In this document: positions 1-9,795 of the stretch, one piece after another
Numbering within the stretch: position 1 is the first letter of the stretch
How the letters are laid out: the number at the start of each line of letters is the position of its first letter
NCBI RefSeq assembly: GCF_021532375.1
Contig: NZ_JAKGAP010000030.1
Location: forward strand, 1-54,799
Length of the DNA: 54,799 nt
From: Paenibacillus alkaliterrae
GTDB taxonomy: Bacteria; Bacillota; Bacilli; Paenibacillales; Paenibacillaceae
Reading direction: 5' to 3'
Translations under genes and position numbers: made by a program
Notes under the pieces: generated by a model
Seen by the model: only the letters and a program-made list of their open reading frames with translations
The model's database searches: none
What the model was told of the DNA's origin: nothing

Positions 1-1022
1 TCCGACACCAGCAAATGTCTGCACTACTACTTCTACTTCATCGATCTGGATTTCGGACTGTGTTATCTCCGAGTTCCTACTTGGTGTCCGTTTCGTTTGC
101 AGTTCTACATGAACGGACACAATTGGCTCGCCTCCCGTTTAACCAAACAAGGCATCGAGTATCTGATGCGGGATAACGCATTCCTGCACATCGGCGACTG
201 GGAAAAGGCGCAACAGTTGTCCGATCATATCCGCGTCGAAGATCTCCATCAAGTGCTCGACATCTTAGCCAACCGCTACTGCCCGGTGATCAAGAAACTG
301 GGTGTTATGTATCGCTGGAGCATCATGCAGGTCGAATATGCAACCGACGTCGTATTCCGAAATCCCGATGGGAACTATGAGGGCGAAATGGGCAATCGAT
401 TCAACAAACGTATTCTCGGTACGAGAATCAAGCACCAAATGGGTGCAGTCACCATCAAGATGTACGACAAATTTGGTTACGTGCTGCGAATCGAGACAAC
501 GGTGAATAACGTCTCGCAATTCAAGCATTCGCGGGAGGTTCAGCAGCGCGATGGAACCGTGACGCAGAAGGTCGCTCCGATGAAGAAGAACATCTACAGC
601 CTGTTTCTGCTCAGTCAAATCCTTAAGGCATCCAATCGTCGTTATCTGGCGTTTGTTTCTTCGCTCGATGATCCGAGTGACGGTGCCAAGAAGCTCGATG
701 AGCTTTCCAAGTCCAAGAAAGTGGATGACAGGAGCTACAAGGGTTTTAATTTCTTCAGCCGGGAAGACCATCAGTTGTTTCAGGTACTGGCGCATGGCGA
801 GTTTAACATCAGCGGATTGCAGAACAAATCGATCCGCAAGCTGCTCCCTGATCGAAGCCCAGCTTCCGTCTCACGCCCTTGAAACGACTGCGAATTCATG
901 GCCTCATCAAGAAGGTATCCGGCACACGCAAATACTACCTGACCAAATTGGGTAAAGCCGTGATTACATTGGGACTGAAAACCAAAGAGCTCTTCATTGT
1001 TCCTGGCCTGGCTACAAAGTAA
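1..1022 (+). pseudogene. Degenerate winged-helix-type protein gene, cut by the window edge
   Basis: The reading frame is open from base 1, so the first start-like codon inside the window (TTG at 97) is not the true start and the 5' end lies outside. The frame encodes a protein with motifs such as LRVPTW, RVEDL, NKRILGTRIKHQMG, IYDKFG-like and SYKGFNFF. From memory these belong to a family scattered through bacteria and metagenomes, usually left hypothetical, with a C-terminal winged-helix-like tail. The frame stops at 882, but the family-like tail (LKRLRIHGLIKK, TRKYYLTKLGKAVIT) continues in the frame one base over, ending at TAA 1020-1022, so about one base was lost near 876. Relative to relatives I remember, a stretch of some tens of residues also seems deleted between TDVVFR and NYEGEMG. 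A decayed copy is likely; the function is unknown. Confidence 0.6.
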
Positions 1023-1144
1023 ACGCGAACTGACTCTAACTACCTGGACGCGGGGCTGTTTTTGACAGTCCTTGGTTTCCTGCTGCCTTTTCGCGGATTT
1101 ACCAAGTTTCTTTCCACTTTTCAAAGATATCTGGACTTAAGAGT

Positions 1145-1768
1145 CTATTTAGCTTTCACAGCTATGCCTTTATTAATATCAATATCGTATTTGCCATCTT
1201 GCAATGGAAAATCTTTTGTTGTTCGCAAAGAGTATTTATTGGGTTCTAAAGTTTGTTCTAAAGTAATCCAAAAATTGGTCCTCCCCAAAGATATACCCTT
1301 AATCTTATATATCTCCATTTCAAGAGGAATACGTAATTCTTCTCCAGTAGATATGCTTCTTAAGTAGAGCCGAGCATAGCTGTTTTTTTGGAAAAGGTTA
1401 ACTAGTTCCAAGTGATATTCATACTTGCCATCAGCTGTTACTTGCAATGTATCTGTTGTGACTTTTTCAGTTAACCAACCACTAGTATTTACATTTTTGA
1501 ACAATGGCGGACTTAAGGTCAACATGCTTAAAATTAATATACTGACACCTATAACTCCCCATATTGACGAAGGTTGCCACGCTTTAATAATTAAAACTAT
1601 TGATAGAATAATCAGTAACAATGAAGGTATTCCAAAGTAAACCAAAATGACAGTTGATACTAAATCGATTCCGCGTTGGAAATTAGCTGTAGTTCCAATA
1701 ATGAACCACATGACAGCACATAAGTTAATGAATGCTGCTATAGCCCAAACTACTCTTAATATTAGCAA
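1145..1768 (-). CDS. Small membrane protein, candidate immunity protein for the RHS toxin
   Basis: This 207-residue protein is not recognised from a named family. It has three hydrophobic helices at about residues 4-24, 38-63 and 70-90, followed by a soluble, probably extracytoplasmic domain of about 115 residues rich in beta-forming residues. The start is a TTG with GGGGCGGAG just upstream. It lies 85 bases downstream of the RHS toxin gene on the same strand, with no clear terminator between, and shares the AT-rich composition of the toxin tip rather than that of the RHS core. In polymorphic toxin systems the gene directly after the toxin normally encodes its immunity protein, and a membrane-bound one would suit a lipase-like effector. 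The immunity role is inferred from position and topology only. Confidence 0.55.
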   Translation of the reverse strand: MLILRVVWAIAAFINLCAVMWFIIGTTANFQRGIDLVSTVILVYFGIPSLLLIILSIVLIIKAWQPSSIWGVIGVSILILSMLTLSPPLFKNVNTSGWLTEKVTTDTLQVTADGKYEYHLELVNLFQKNSYARLYLRSISTGEELRIPLEMEIYKIKGISLGRTNFWITLEQTLEPNKYSLRTTKDFPLQDGKYDIDINKGIAVKAK

Positions 1769-1853
1769 TAACTCCGCCCCTTTATGAATTATTTAAATTA
1801 TTGAAAACATGCATATACGGACTGTTAGACACAGCCCGCATATTACCAACGGA

Positions 1854-4800
1854 TTATTCCGGCTTAACATAAAAATCTGCTAATAGCCCCTGAATATATT
1901 TCTTCCAAACATCGACATTAGAATGCATTACTGAATGAGATTCAATACCGTCATATTTTTCATCAACTTCAACTTTCACATTTGCGGCTCCACTAAATGT
2001 ACGACGTGCTTTTCCAAGCAACCATATACTCCCACCATTGACTTGAACTCCATCACGTTCATTATAAACATGAAGATGCTGTCCTACTTCTTGTTTAAGC
2101 TGATAGCCTCTAACTGGAGTTGCAACCGTTACAAGAGTTTCAACTTTTACATTTTCTTCTCCTAAAAGATTAGCTACCATGATAGCAACATTTCCTCCAT
2201 GGCTATGTCCCACTAACCTGATAGGTTCATCCGGGTTTTCTTGTCTCCATTTAATAATTTCCTCAGCTAATGCTTCAGCCCCTTCTTTTCTAGCTGATTT
2301 ATTATTGCCACCTGACCAATAATGTGTGGCAACATCTTCATTATATAAATCACCAATATACTCTTTAAATTCTGGAGTCCAAGTCTCTGGATTACTGAAT
2401 GTACCATGAATCAGCCAAACTTTATGCCCTGTCGGGTCAACATACTTCAAAGGGTTATTGTGCACATAAGCATACCTATTCTGACTCTGCGGATTCCACA
2501 TATCCCCTTCATACGTATCCTCACTTATAAACCGCCCCAGCTCCGGCTGGTAATACCGCGCTCTTGCATACGTGAGACCACTGGTATAATCATACCCCAA
2601 TCCGGTGTAGCCGAAAAGGTTGTCCGGTCCCGGCCAGTTCGGGTCGAATTTCTTCGCGGGCAGCGGGATGCCGAACTCGTCGTAATGGTAGCGCGCCGAC
2701 ATGCGCCCGTCCTCGGTCATTACTCCCAGCGCACTTCCCAGCCCGTCAGCCATATAGTACAGCGTCTTCGGCGAAACACCCGGTTCCGCCCCTCCTGCCC
2801 CCGGCGAAGGCTCCCAGCCGTTGTCATGGTCGTACGCCGGCAAGTAGGTCATGCCGATCCGTTCCCCGCCTGCTCCGTAAACATACGTTTCCTTCCATTT
2901 CGTCGGGTCCGCTTCGGTCACCTGGATCGGTTCGGGCAGCGCCAGACTAACGTCGTTCGTGTAATGGAACTCCCAATGCTTCTTCTTGAACTGCTTCTCC
3001 CATCCGTCGCGCGTTCCGCCCGGATGATCGTCCGGATACGTCGTTTCCCCGCCGCACTTGTCCGCCAGTCCCGGCGGCACGAAGCCCGGCGGAACGGTAA
3101 AGCAATCCGGGGCTCCGGAGCCATCGTCGTTTCCGTTTCCAGGTTCGCTGCCGCCATCGGCATTGCCGCACTTGTCCGCTAGTCCTGGCGGCACGAAGCC
3201 GGGCGGCACTTCAAGGCAGTCCGAACCGCCGTTTCCGTCTCCAGTGCCGCGGCCGTCCTCCGGGATGTAGGCCAGGTCGACGATCATCTTCATCCGGTTG
3301 CCGTCGCCGTCGTAGGCATAACGCGTCACGTCGCCGCTGCGGTTGATTTGCTCGATCAGACGGCTCGCGCCGTTCCATGTATACTGCTCGATCACTTCCG
3401 GTTCCGACCATTGCGGTTCCGTTTCCGTCTCCGAAAGAAGATCCTTCTGCATCACCTGCAGCAGATTGCCCTGCGGATCATAGATGTAATCTTTCATCTC
3501 ACTGCTGTTCGTCCATTGCAGGAGCCGATCCGCCGCATCGTATGTGTACGACTCGGTATCGGTCACTTCGCCCCATACGCTCGTTTTCGACAGGCGATTC
3601 CCTACAGCATCGTACAGGTATTGCGTGGATACCGGCAGCTCCACCGACACTGCATTCTGCGTCTGAACGTCGATGAGCTGATTCAGCGCATCATACGCAT
3701 AGTCGGTCACGATCAACTCCTGGCTGTCGCCCCCGTCCTCGTCGTCCCCGTCCGACAGACGCTCGCTGCGGATGCGGTTGCCGACCGGATCGTACGCATA
3801 GGTCATTTGCTCCATGATTTTACCGAACTGATTCTGGTGCGTCAGCTCCAGCAATTGGCCCGCGTCGTCATACCGGTAGCTGCTCTGCCCCATTGTTGGA
3901 AGACTCTTGGAGATAAGCATGCCTCGCACATCGTAAGCATAGCTCGTGACTCTGCCCGCTGCATCCGTTACGGCCGTCATCCGGTCCAGCAGGTCGTACT
4001 GATAATGGACGACGGCGGCATCCGGATATACAATTTTGCTGCGCTGTCCGCTAGGCGTCCATTCGTATTGAATCGTCTGCTCGTAAGGATCGGTCACCTT
4101 AGTGAGACGGTTCAGCGCATCGTAGGTATAGCTCGTCTCCCCGAGCTCGTCGGTCATTCGTGTCCTGCGACCGGCCGCATCGTATTCGTAACCGACCTGC
4201 TTCCCGTCCGGATAGAGAATGTCCGTCAATCGGCTCATAAGGTCATAGCCATAGCTGGTCGTTTCACCATCCGAAAGCTTCACGCCCGTTCGATTGCCAA
4301 GTCTGTCGTAGATCAGCTCCGTCACGCGCTGCTCTGGACCAATTTCCCGAATCAACTGGCTGTTCAAGTTATATTCATAGGACGTAATGCGCCCAAGGGC
4401 ATCCGTCTTCGATGTGATATTCCCCATGGCGTCATGCCCGTAAGCCGTCGCCGCCCCAAGCGCATTGGTCACCTTATGAAGCCGGCCGAGCGGATCGTAG
4501 CCATATTGCGTCGTCTGCCCTTTGGCGTCCTTCAAGGCGGTAAGCAGGCCGCGGGCATCATAAGCCATTTCCGTCATGTGACCGAGCGGATTGATCAGTG
4601 CGGTCACCTGTCCGGCCGCATCGTAGCGATAGCTTGTCGTTTTCCCAGCTTCGTCGATGGAGTCGATAACCCGGCCAAGCGCATCCCGGGTCATCTCGGA
4701 TGCTTGTCCGAGCGGACCGGTGATCTTGACGAGCATGCCGCGCGGGTCGTAATCGAGCTGCCACACCCCGCCGTTCGGATTAACGGTCTGGATCAGGCGG

Positions 4801-7787
4801 CCCGAGCTGTCATACGTATAGACGGTCTTCTGCCCTAGGGCATCCGTCTGTTCGGTCAATCTGCCCAGCGCATCGTAGGTGTATAAGACAGCGTGGCCCA
4901 GCGGATCGGTTTCCTGCCTCAAACGGCCGGCCGCATCATAGCTCATCAGTGATACGCCGCCCGCTGCATCGGTTACCTTCAGCGGAAGATTGCGCCCGTC
5001 GTATTCGATCCGGGTTTCACCGCCGTTCGGATCGACGAAGCGCTTCAGGTTGCCGTTATTGTCGTATTCGTAGCGGTGTACATTCCCCTCCGGATCGGTG
5101 ACCGCCTCCAAACGGTTGGTCTCGTCGTAGCTGTAAACCGTTTCAGCCCCGTTCGGGTCGGTCCGTTTCGTCAGATTACCTACGGCATCATATTCGTTAC
5201 GGGTCGCATTACCCAAAGCGTCGGTCACCGCAATCACTCTTGCGTAGCTGTCATACGTATAGACGGTGCGCGATCCCTCCGCATCGGTGTAGCCGGTCAG
5301 ATTGCTGTCCTTGTCATACTCATACCGCTCGGTATTCCCAAGCGCATCGATCCGCGCGGTAATCCGATCCCGCGGATCGTATTCCATCTGCATCCGCTGT
5401 CCCAGCGCGTCAAGCAGGCCGGTGACGCGGTGAAGCGGATCGCGGATCATCTCTTGGCGGTTGCCAAGCGGATCCGTGATGAACCTTGCAAAACCGTATT
5501 CGTCATTCTCGATGCTGGCGGTTTCGCCGTTTGCGTTCGTAACGGATACCGGGATGCCCCGGCCATCCACCGCAATGCGTGAAACACCGCCTTCAGCGTC
5601 GGTAATCGCGGTCAGGTTGCCGTTGCCGTCATAACCGAGCGCCGTCTTGTGTCCAAGCGGATCGACGATCTCCTCCGGCAGATTGAAGGCGTTGTACCGG
5701 ATTTCCGTCTGGTAGCCCTCCGGGTCCTTGGCACGGATCAGATTGCCTGAATCGTCGTACATATATCCCCAGACCCTGCCGCCCCGGTCTGTCATTTCAA
5801 TCAGGTTGTCGTGCTTATCGTACAGGTAACGCTCGACTGTCCCGTCCGCGTATGTCACCGCCGTTTTACGGTAACGCTCGTCATATTGGTAAACGGTCTG
5901 CCTTCCAAGTGCATCGGTTGTCACCGTCCGCATCTCTGCGGGATCATATTCGATGCTGCCCCAGACGCCTGCAAAATCCCTCTGGCGCACGACCCTGTCC
6001 TGCTCATCATATTCATTAATGAGCGAGGCCGTTTCATTCGGATTGAGAATTTCGATTATTCGGTGCTTATCGTCATATTCATAAGCAATCCTTGCCCCGT
6101 CGGGGAGGATCATGGCGGTCAAATCATGATTGACGGCATCATACTCATAAGCCGCATACCGTCCCGAATGGTCGGTTACCCGCGCGACCTTGCCTCCGGC
6201 TCCATAGGTGAGCGTCAGCTTCGCTCCATTGGTCGCCACATCGGTAAGCAGGCTTCCCAGATAAGTGAGCTGAATGCGATTGCCGTTTGGATCCAATATC
6301 TGGTACAACAGGCCGTCCCTGCGATAAATGTAGGACCATCTTTGCGGCGTTTGCTGCGTGTATGTCCCGTCTTGATTCTTCGTCAGGGTATCGTATATGC
6401 CGTCCTGCCCCGCGTACTGCCCGTTGCCAGCCGCTTCGAAGCGGTGGCTCGCGCCTTCAGGGGATACCGCATAGACAATGCCGTTCTCCCGGAACTCCAA
6501 TCTCCGCTCATAAGTATGATGCCAGCCGACGCCAAAATAGCCGTCATAGCGGTCCCGGCTGTGGTACGTCAGCGTCAGGTCAAGCGGTATAACCGCCTGT
6601 ACGCTCATATTCGGATGCCGGAACACGAAGTCCCCCGTCGCCAGGTTGACCGGGTCGAACGCCTCCGCAATCGGATGGCCGTTGCGGTTCGTATATTCCT
6701 CGTGGATTCGCTCGTCATCTTCCTGGCCAATCTCTCCGGCTTGCTGCGGCTCCATGACCAGCAAATTTACGCCCTCTTCGAGGGTGCCGTAGCAGGTCTG
6801 CCCGTTGCAATCCTCAACGGGAAAGCCGTTGTCGACGGCTACTTTGCCGATTTTCTCGACAATGGCTTCTTTCTCAGTCACGTTGTAATAATAGCTGGCG
6901 ATGACCGACCAGTTGATATTCCATGCAGGCGTTTTATACCTCAGCACCCGCAGCGTTTTAGAGCTGTCTGATTTCTTCCCGTCGAAAACTCTCGTCGCGA
7001 CAGCCTGGATTTCTGCGATTTCATAAGCGGGCAGCCGCACCTTCACTTCCCATTCGCCCACATAATCCTCAGGCAGATTATCCGACCTTTCGGGGAAATT
7101 CGTAAAGTAGGAAGCGTTAACCGGTACGGCCAGCGCCCATGACGATTTCCTTAGATTAACTTTAATGTTCTCGGCAAGCGTTTCAACGCTTCCGTTATCG
7201 ACAGTCGTATCATTGCCGACTCTGCGAATTCGCTTCATCTTCAGATCTATCGTAGTGCCGATCTCCGCAATACCCCTGATCGTGTGCTCCTCGCTTTTCG
7301 TATCGGACTCGATATCCATTATCGGCTGCGGAGGCTTCGGGTTTATGATCTGCACGCTGCCTGAATTGCCGTTATTCGGAAATCGGGTCGGCGTGACCCG
7401 AATCTGGTAGCTGCCTTCTTCGGCCGGCTCCCCGTTGGCCTTGCCATTCCATGTATAGCTATTGTTCGTTTCGGTCGGATATGTACCGTTTTTCAGCGTT
7501 GCGACCGTCGAGCCGTTACGCTCCAGACTAATTACCGTTTCATGGGATTCTTGCGTTTCATCGTCCGGGTCCGGATCATCGAAGCTGAAGTTCACCTCAG
7601 TCCGTCCGTTATATACCGAGCTGAGCGAATAGGGATTAATCTGCAGCGACGTATCCGCATACGCTCTCGGCAGGTTTGCATTCGGCAGCAGCGGGAGTCC
7701 CGTCAAAAGCACGATAAACGCAAGCATGCACTTTCCAATTTGGCCCCACACCGATCGGGGACGTTTGCTCTTTACTTCTTTACTCAT
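1854..7787 (-). CDS. Secreted RHS/YD-repeat polymorphic toxin with C-terminal alpha/beta-hydrolase domain
   Basis: This 1,977-residue protein opens with a Sec-type signal (basic residues, hydrophobic 20-37, cleavage near AYA-D). An Ig/FlgD-like segment (about 50-150), an uncharacterised spacer, a DUF6531-like region from about residue 366 (FDPVNLATGDFVF) and dozens of YD repeats (for example YTYDALGRLTEQTDALG) follow. A Gly/Pro-rich insert (about 1521-1582) carries the segment VPPGFVPPGLADKCG twice. The RHS core end is typical (LFGYTGLGYDYTSGLTYARARYY, about 1722, through DPTGH at 1784-1788). The last 189 residues form a small lipase-like domain with HGT oxyanion loop at 1794-1796, GHSHGG with Ser1862, a likely Asp1912 and His1951 or His1955. 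RHS shells cage C-terminal toxins, so this is probably a hydrolase or lipase effector. Its start overlaps the SLH gene's stop by 8 bases. The tip is AT-rich compared with the core, suggesting exchange. Confidence 0.9.
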   Translation of the reverse strand: MSKEVKSKRPRSVWGQIGKCMLAFIVLLTGLPLLPNANLPRAYADTSLQINPYSLSSVYNGRTEVNFSFDDPDPDDETQESHETVISLERNGSTVATLKNGTYPTETNNSYTWNGKANGEPAEEGSYQIRVTPTRFPNNGNSGSVQIINPKPPQPIMDIESDTKSEEHTIRGIAEIGTTIDLKMKRIRRVGNDTTVDNGSVETLAENIKVNLRKSSWALAVPVNASYFTNFPERSDNLPEDYVGEWEVKVRLPAYEIAEIQAVATRVFDGKKSDSSKTLRVLRYKTPAWNINWSVIASYYYNVTEKEAIVEKIGKVAVDNGFPVEDCNGQTCYGTLEEGVNLLVMEPQQAGEIGQEDDERIHEEYTNRNGHPIAEAFDPVNLATGDFVFRHPNMSVQAVIPLDLTLTYHSRDRYDGYFGVGWHHTYERRLEFRENGIVYAVSPEGASHRFEAAGNGQYAGQDGIYDTLTKNQDGTYTQQTPQRWSYIYRRDGLLYQILDPNGNRIQLTYLGSLLTDVATNGAKLTLTYGAGGKVARVTDHSGRYAAYEYDAVNHDLTAMILPDGARIAYEYDDKHRIIEILNPNETASLINEYDEQDRVVRQRDFAGVWGSIEYDPAEMRTVTTDALGRQTVYQYDERYRKTAVTYADGTVERYLYDKHDNLIEMTDRGGRVWGYMYDDSGNLIRAKDPEGYQTEIRYNAFNLPEEIVDPLGHKTALGYDGNGNLTAITDAEGGVSRIAVDGRGIPVSVTNANGETASIENDEYGFARFITDPLGNRQEMIRDPLHRVTGLLDALGQRMQMEYDPRDRITARIDALGNTERYEYDKDSNLTGYTDAEGSRTVYTYDSYARVIAVTDALGNATRNEYDAVGNLTKRTDPNGAETVYSYDETNRLEAVTDPEGNVHRYEYDNNGNLKRFVDPNGGETRIEYDGRNLPLKVTDAAGGVSLMSYDAAGRLRQETDPLGHAVLYTYDALGRLTEQTDALGQKTVYTYDSSGRLIQTVNPNGGVWQLDYDPRGMLVKITGPLGQASEMTRDALGRVIDSIDEAGKTTSYRYDAAGQVTALINPLGHMTEMAYDARGLLTALKDAKGQTTQYGYDPLGRLHKVTNALGAATAYGHDAMGNITSKTDALGRITSYEYNLNSQLIREIGPEQRVTELIYDRLGNRTGVKLSDGETTSYGYDLMSRLTDILYPDGKQVGYEYDAAGRRTRMTDELGETSYTYDALNRLTKVTDPYEQTIQYEWTPSGQRSKIVYPDAAVVHYQYDLLDRMTAVTDAAGRVTSYAYDVRGMLISKSLPTMGQSSYRYDDAGQLLELTHQNQFGKIMEQMTYAYDPVGNRIRSERLSDGDDEDGGDSQELIVTDYAYDALNQLIDVQTQNAVSVELPVSTQYLYDAVGNRLSKTSVWGEVTDTESYTYDAADRLLQWTNSSEMKDYIYDPQGNLLQVMQKDLLSETETEPQWSEPEVIEQYTWNGASRLIEQINRSGDVTRYAYDGDGNRMKMIVDLAYIPEDGRGTGDGNGGSDCLEVPPGFVPPGLADKCGNADGGSEPGNGNDDGSGAPDCFTVPPGFVPPGLADKCGGETTYPDDHPGGTRDGWEKQFKKKHWEFHYTNDVSLALPEPIQVTEADPTKWKETYVYGAGGERIGMTYLPAYDHDNGWEPSPGAGGAEPGVSPKTLYYMADGLGSALGVMTEDGRMSARYHYDEFGIPLPAKKFDPNWPGPDNLFGYTGLGYDYTSGLTYARARYYQPELGRFISEDTYEGDMWNPQSQNRYAYVHNNPLKYVDPTGHKVWLIHGTFSNPETWTPEFKEYIGDLYNEDVATHYWSGGNNKSARKEGAEALAEEIIKWRQENPDEPIRLVGHSHGGNVAIMVANLLGEENVKVETLVTVATPVRGYQLKQEVGQHLHVYNERDGVQVNGGSIWLLGKARRTFSGAANVKVEVDEKYDGIESHSVMHSNVDVWKKYIQGLLADFYVKPE
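3051..3223 (-). repeat. Internal coding duplication in the Gly/Pro-rich insert of the RHS gene
   Basis: Two copies of a roughly 57-base unit encode DC-x-x-VPPGFVPPGLADKCG. They lie at about 3166-3223 and 3051-3110 and are separated by a Gly/Asp/Asn-rich linker. Each unit has two cysteines, so a disulfide-closed loop is possible outside the cell. The insert interrupts the YD-repeat shell shortly before the RHS core end. Confidence 0.75.
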
Positions 7788-9768
7788 TGAACAGCTCTTC
7801 CTTCATCGTCAGCCACCTGTAAATGACCGCTGCCGCTTCCGCACGCGTACTCGTTCCGCCGGGATTCAACAGGCTGCCGCTGCCCTGTATGATGCCGCTC
7901 TTGATTGCGGTTTCGACAGACGGCTTGGCCCACGCACGCACACGGTCTGCATCGGCATAACCCGAGAGCGTATCGCTTGTGTTATCCTTCGGCAAACGAG
8001 CGGCATTGACCAGCATGACCATCATTTCTTCGCGGGTGACGGCGGCATTCGGCTTGAATAGACTTCCTTCATAGCCCTTGATCCACTGCGCTGCGGCCGC
8101 CTGCTCGATCCACCGGGCAGCCCAGTGGTTGTCCGGCACGTCACGAAACGATCCCCCGCCTGCTTGTCCGATCCCGAGCCCCGCCGCTTCGACCAGCATC
8201 TTGGCGAACTGGGCGCGCGTCACGGATTGCTTGGGATCAAAATCCCCCGTCTGCATTCCGTTCACGATCCATCTGGACGCCAGCACTTCCACTTCCGATT
8301 GCGCCCAATGGCCGTTCATATCCGAGAAAGAAGGCGCGTAGGCAAAAAGAGCGTACAAGCCCGGCGTAACCACCCGGGCGCGAACTGTACGCCATGCCGA
8401 ATCTACCGTTCCCCCTGCGTATACCCATTTGCCTTCCGATTCGTCATACCGGTAAATGCCCGTCCGATTTGCCAATTCGGCCGTCTCAATGGCACGTTCC
8501 ATTTCAAAGGTCAGCATTGCAGGCTTCTTCAGCTCCGCTTCCGCCGTCCATTTCCATGCCATGCCTGCCCAAGTCATGCCTTGTGCCGGCTTACTTTGGA
8601 ACAGGGACGTTTCCGTGCTATTGTCCAGTACGATCCGGGTATCCGCTTCGAACGTTCCTTGTTCAAACGCCAACGATGCCGCTTGGTCGGCCGACACGAT
8701 ACCGCCGTCGGAACCGATAACGGCGCCTCCCGTTTGAACGCCGGCCGGGTTGTTCGAAAGTCCTGCTTCCGTTTGGATGATGGTTCGGTTCACCAGCTTC
8801 CCATTGTTCACAAGGGCAAGCCCGTCCCCATTAAATCCGATAAATTGCGAAGGCTTTATCACGCCGAGCGTGTATGAAGAACCGCCGATCAAATCCGCAC
8901 CCTTCATGACTACCGAACCGCCGGATGCTTCGAGCCAGACGGCCGTACCATCCGAGATGCTCATTTCACTATACTCGACACCCTGCATGACCGGTCCGGT
9001 CAGATCGAGAGGCTGCGGATTGTTTTCGCCCAGATCCATGAACGTATATTTCCCATAACCATCCAGATCCCGCTGCTTCCACAGAATCTCTTCGCCACTG
9101 AAGACAAACCGCTCCACGTACTGGGTATACGGCAAGTCCAGTATCTTCTTATGCGTTCGGGCGGCAATCGCATATTCATATAAACTTCCGTCCGCAGATC
9201 CTTTATAGACGATGCGGCCGTTCCCGGCGACCGGATCCCTTCCGCGTCCCAAATCCGTCAACACTGCGGCCGCCATATCGTATATTTGCATCTCATAATC
9301 CGGATTGGTCTGCCAGACGATATAGTTCCCGTCGATGGAAGGGATCCGGTGTTGGCCTATAGTATCATTCAGCTTCTTCTCGGTATTCGTGCTCAGATTA
9401 TAGCTGTAAATATCCCAGTTCAAATTGCCGGTTCCTTCGCTTTGATCCCTCTTGTCTGCCCATACGACGACGGCCTCCCCCCTCCCGTTGATTCCGATAG
9501 CAGGCGAATCCGTCGATTTCCCATGATTCGTGACAACCGTCTTTTGCCCGGTGCCCGTATTGCCATAATGGATCTGACCACGCTCGCGCCATACGACATG
9601 CTCCCCCGTCATTCGTACGGAACTGCCGTTTATGGCGAAGGAAGACGTCTCATCCTTATAGGTATACACCGTCTCCGCAGAAGCCTTTTGCCCCGCAGGC
9701 AGCAGCAATCCCCCCAACAATCCCAAAATAATGAATCCTTTTAGCGCATTCCTCATTCTGCTCATCAT
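7780..9768 (-). CDS. Exported surface protein with beta-propeller-like region and three SLH domains
   Basis: The product is 662 residues with a signal peptide ending near QKASA-ET. A longer open frame reaches 9840, but that ATG lies inside the riboswitch aptamer. The ATG at 9768, behind GGGAGAGGGG, is therefore chosen. Residues about 40-330 hold repeated strand motifs with Trp/Asp patterns (VVWRERGQIHYG, VVWADKRDQ, IVWQTNPDYEM), resembling the beta-propellers of TolB-like or surface proteins. The last 180 residues carry three SLH domains (SFSDMNGHWAQ near 480, SFRDVPDNHWAA near 545, and a third near 610), which in Bacillales bind pyruvylated secondary wall polymers. It is translationally coupled to the RHS gene by an 8-base overlap. 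It may anchor or display the RHS toxin at the wall; that partnership is inferred. Confidence 0.88.
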   Translation of the reverse strand: MMSRMRNALKGFIILGLLGGLLLPAGQKASAETVYTYKDETSSFAINGSSVRMTGEHVVWRERGQIHYGNTGTGQKTVVTNHGKSTDSPAIGINGRGEAVVVWADKRDQSEGTGNLNWDIYSYNLSTNTEKKLNDTIGQHRIPSIDGNYIVWQTNPDYEMQIYDMAAAVLTDLGRGRDPVAGNGRIVYKGSADGSLYEYAIAARTHKKILDLPYTQYVERFVFSGEEILWKQRDLDGYGKYTFMDLGENNPQPLDLTGPVMQGVEYSEMSISDGTAVWLEASGGSVVMKGADLIGGSSYTLGVIKPSQFIGFNGDGLALVNNGKLVNRTIIQTEAGLSNNPAGVQTGGAVIGSDGGIVSADQAASLAFEQGTFEADTRIVLDNSTETSLFQSKPAQGMTWAGMAWKWTAEAELKKPAMLTFEMERAIETAELANRTGIYRYDESEGKWVYAGGTVDSAWRTVRARVVTPGLYALFAYAPSFSDMNGHWAQSEVEVLASRWIVNGMQTGDFDPKQSVTRAQFAKMLVEAAGLGIGQAGGGSFRDVPDNHWAARWIEQAAAAQWIKGYEGSLFKPNAAVTREEMMVMLVNAARLPKDNTSDTLSGYADADRVRAWAKPSVETAIKSGIIQGSGSLLNPGGTSTRAEAAAVIYRWLTMKEELFNE

Positions 9769-9795
9769 TTTTCCCCTCTCCCGGAAAATAAATAG

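Noticed and set aside
3348..4838. 496-codon open frame on the plus strand within the RHS gene
   Set aside because: It is antisense to a clear YD-repeat protein. The codon bias of the repeats leaves the opposite strand open, and there is no ribosome site or recognisable domain.
5811..6971. 386-codon plus-strand frame in the RHS gene
   Set aside because: Antisense to the RHS gene with composition explained by it; no independent evidence.
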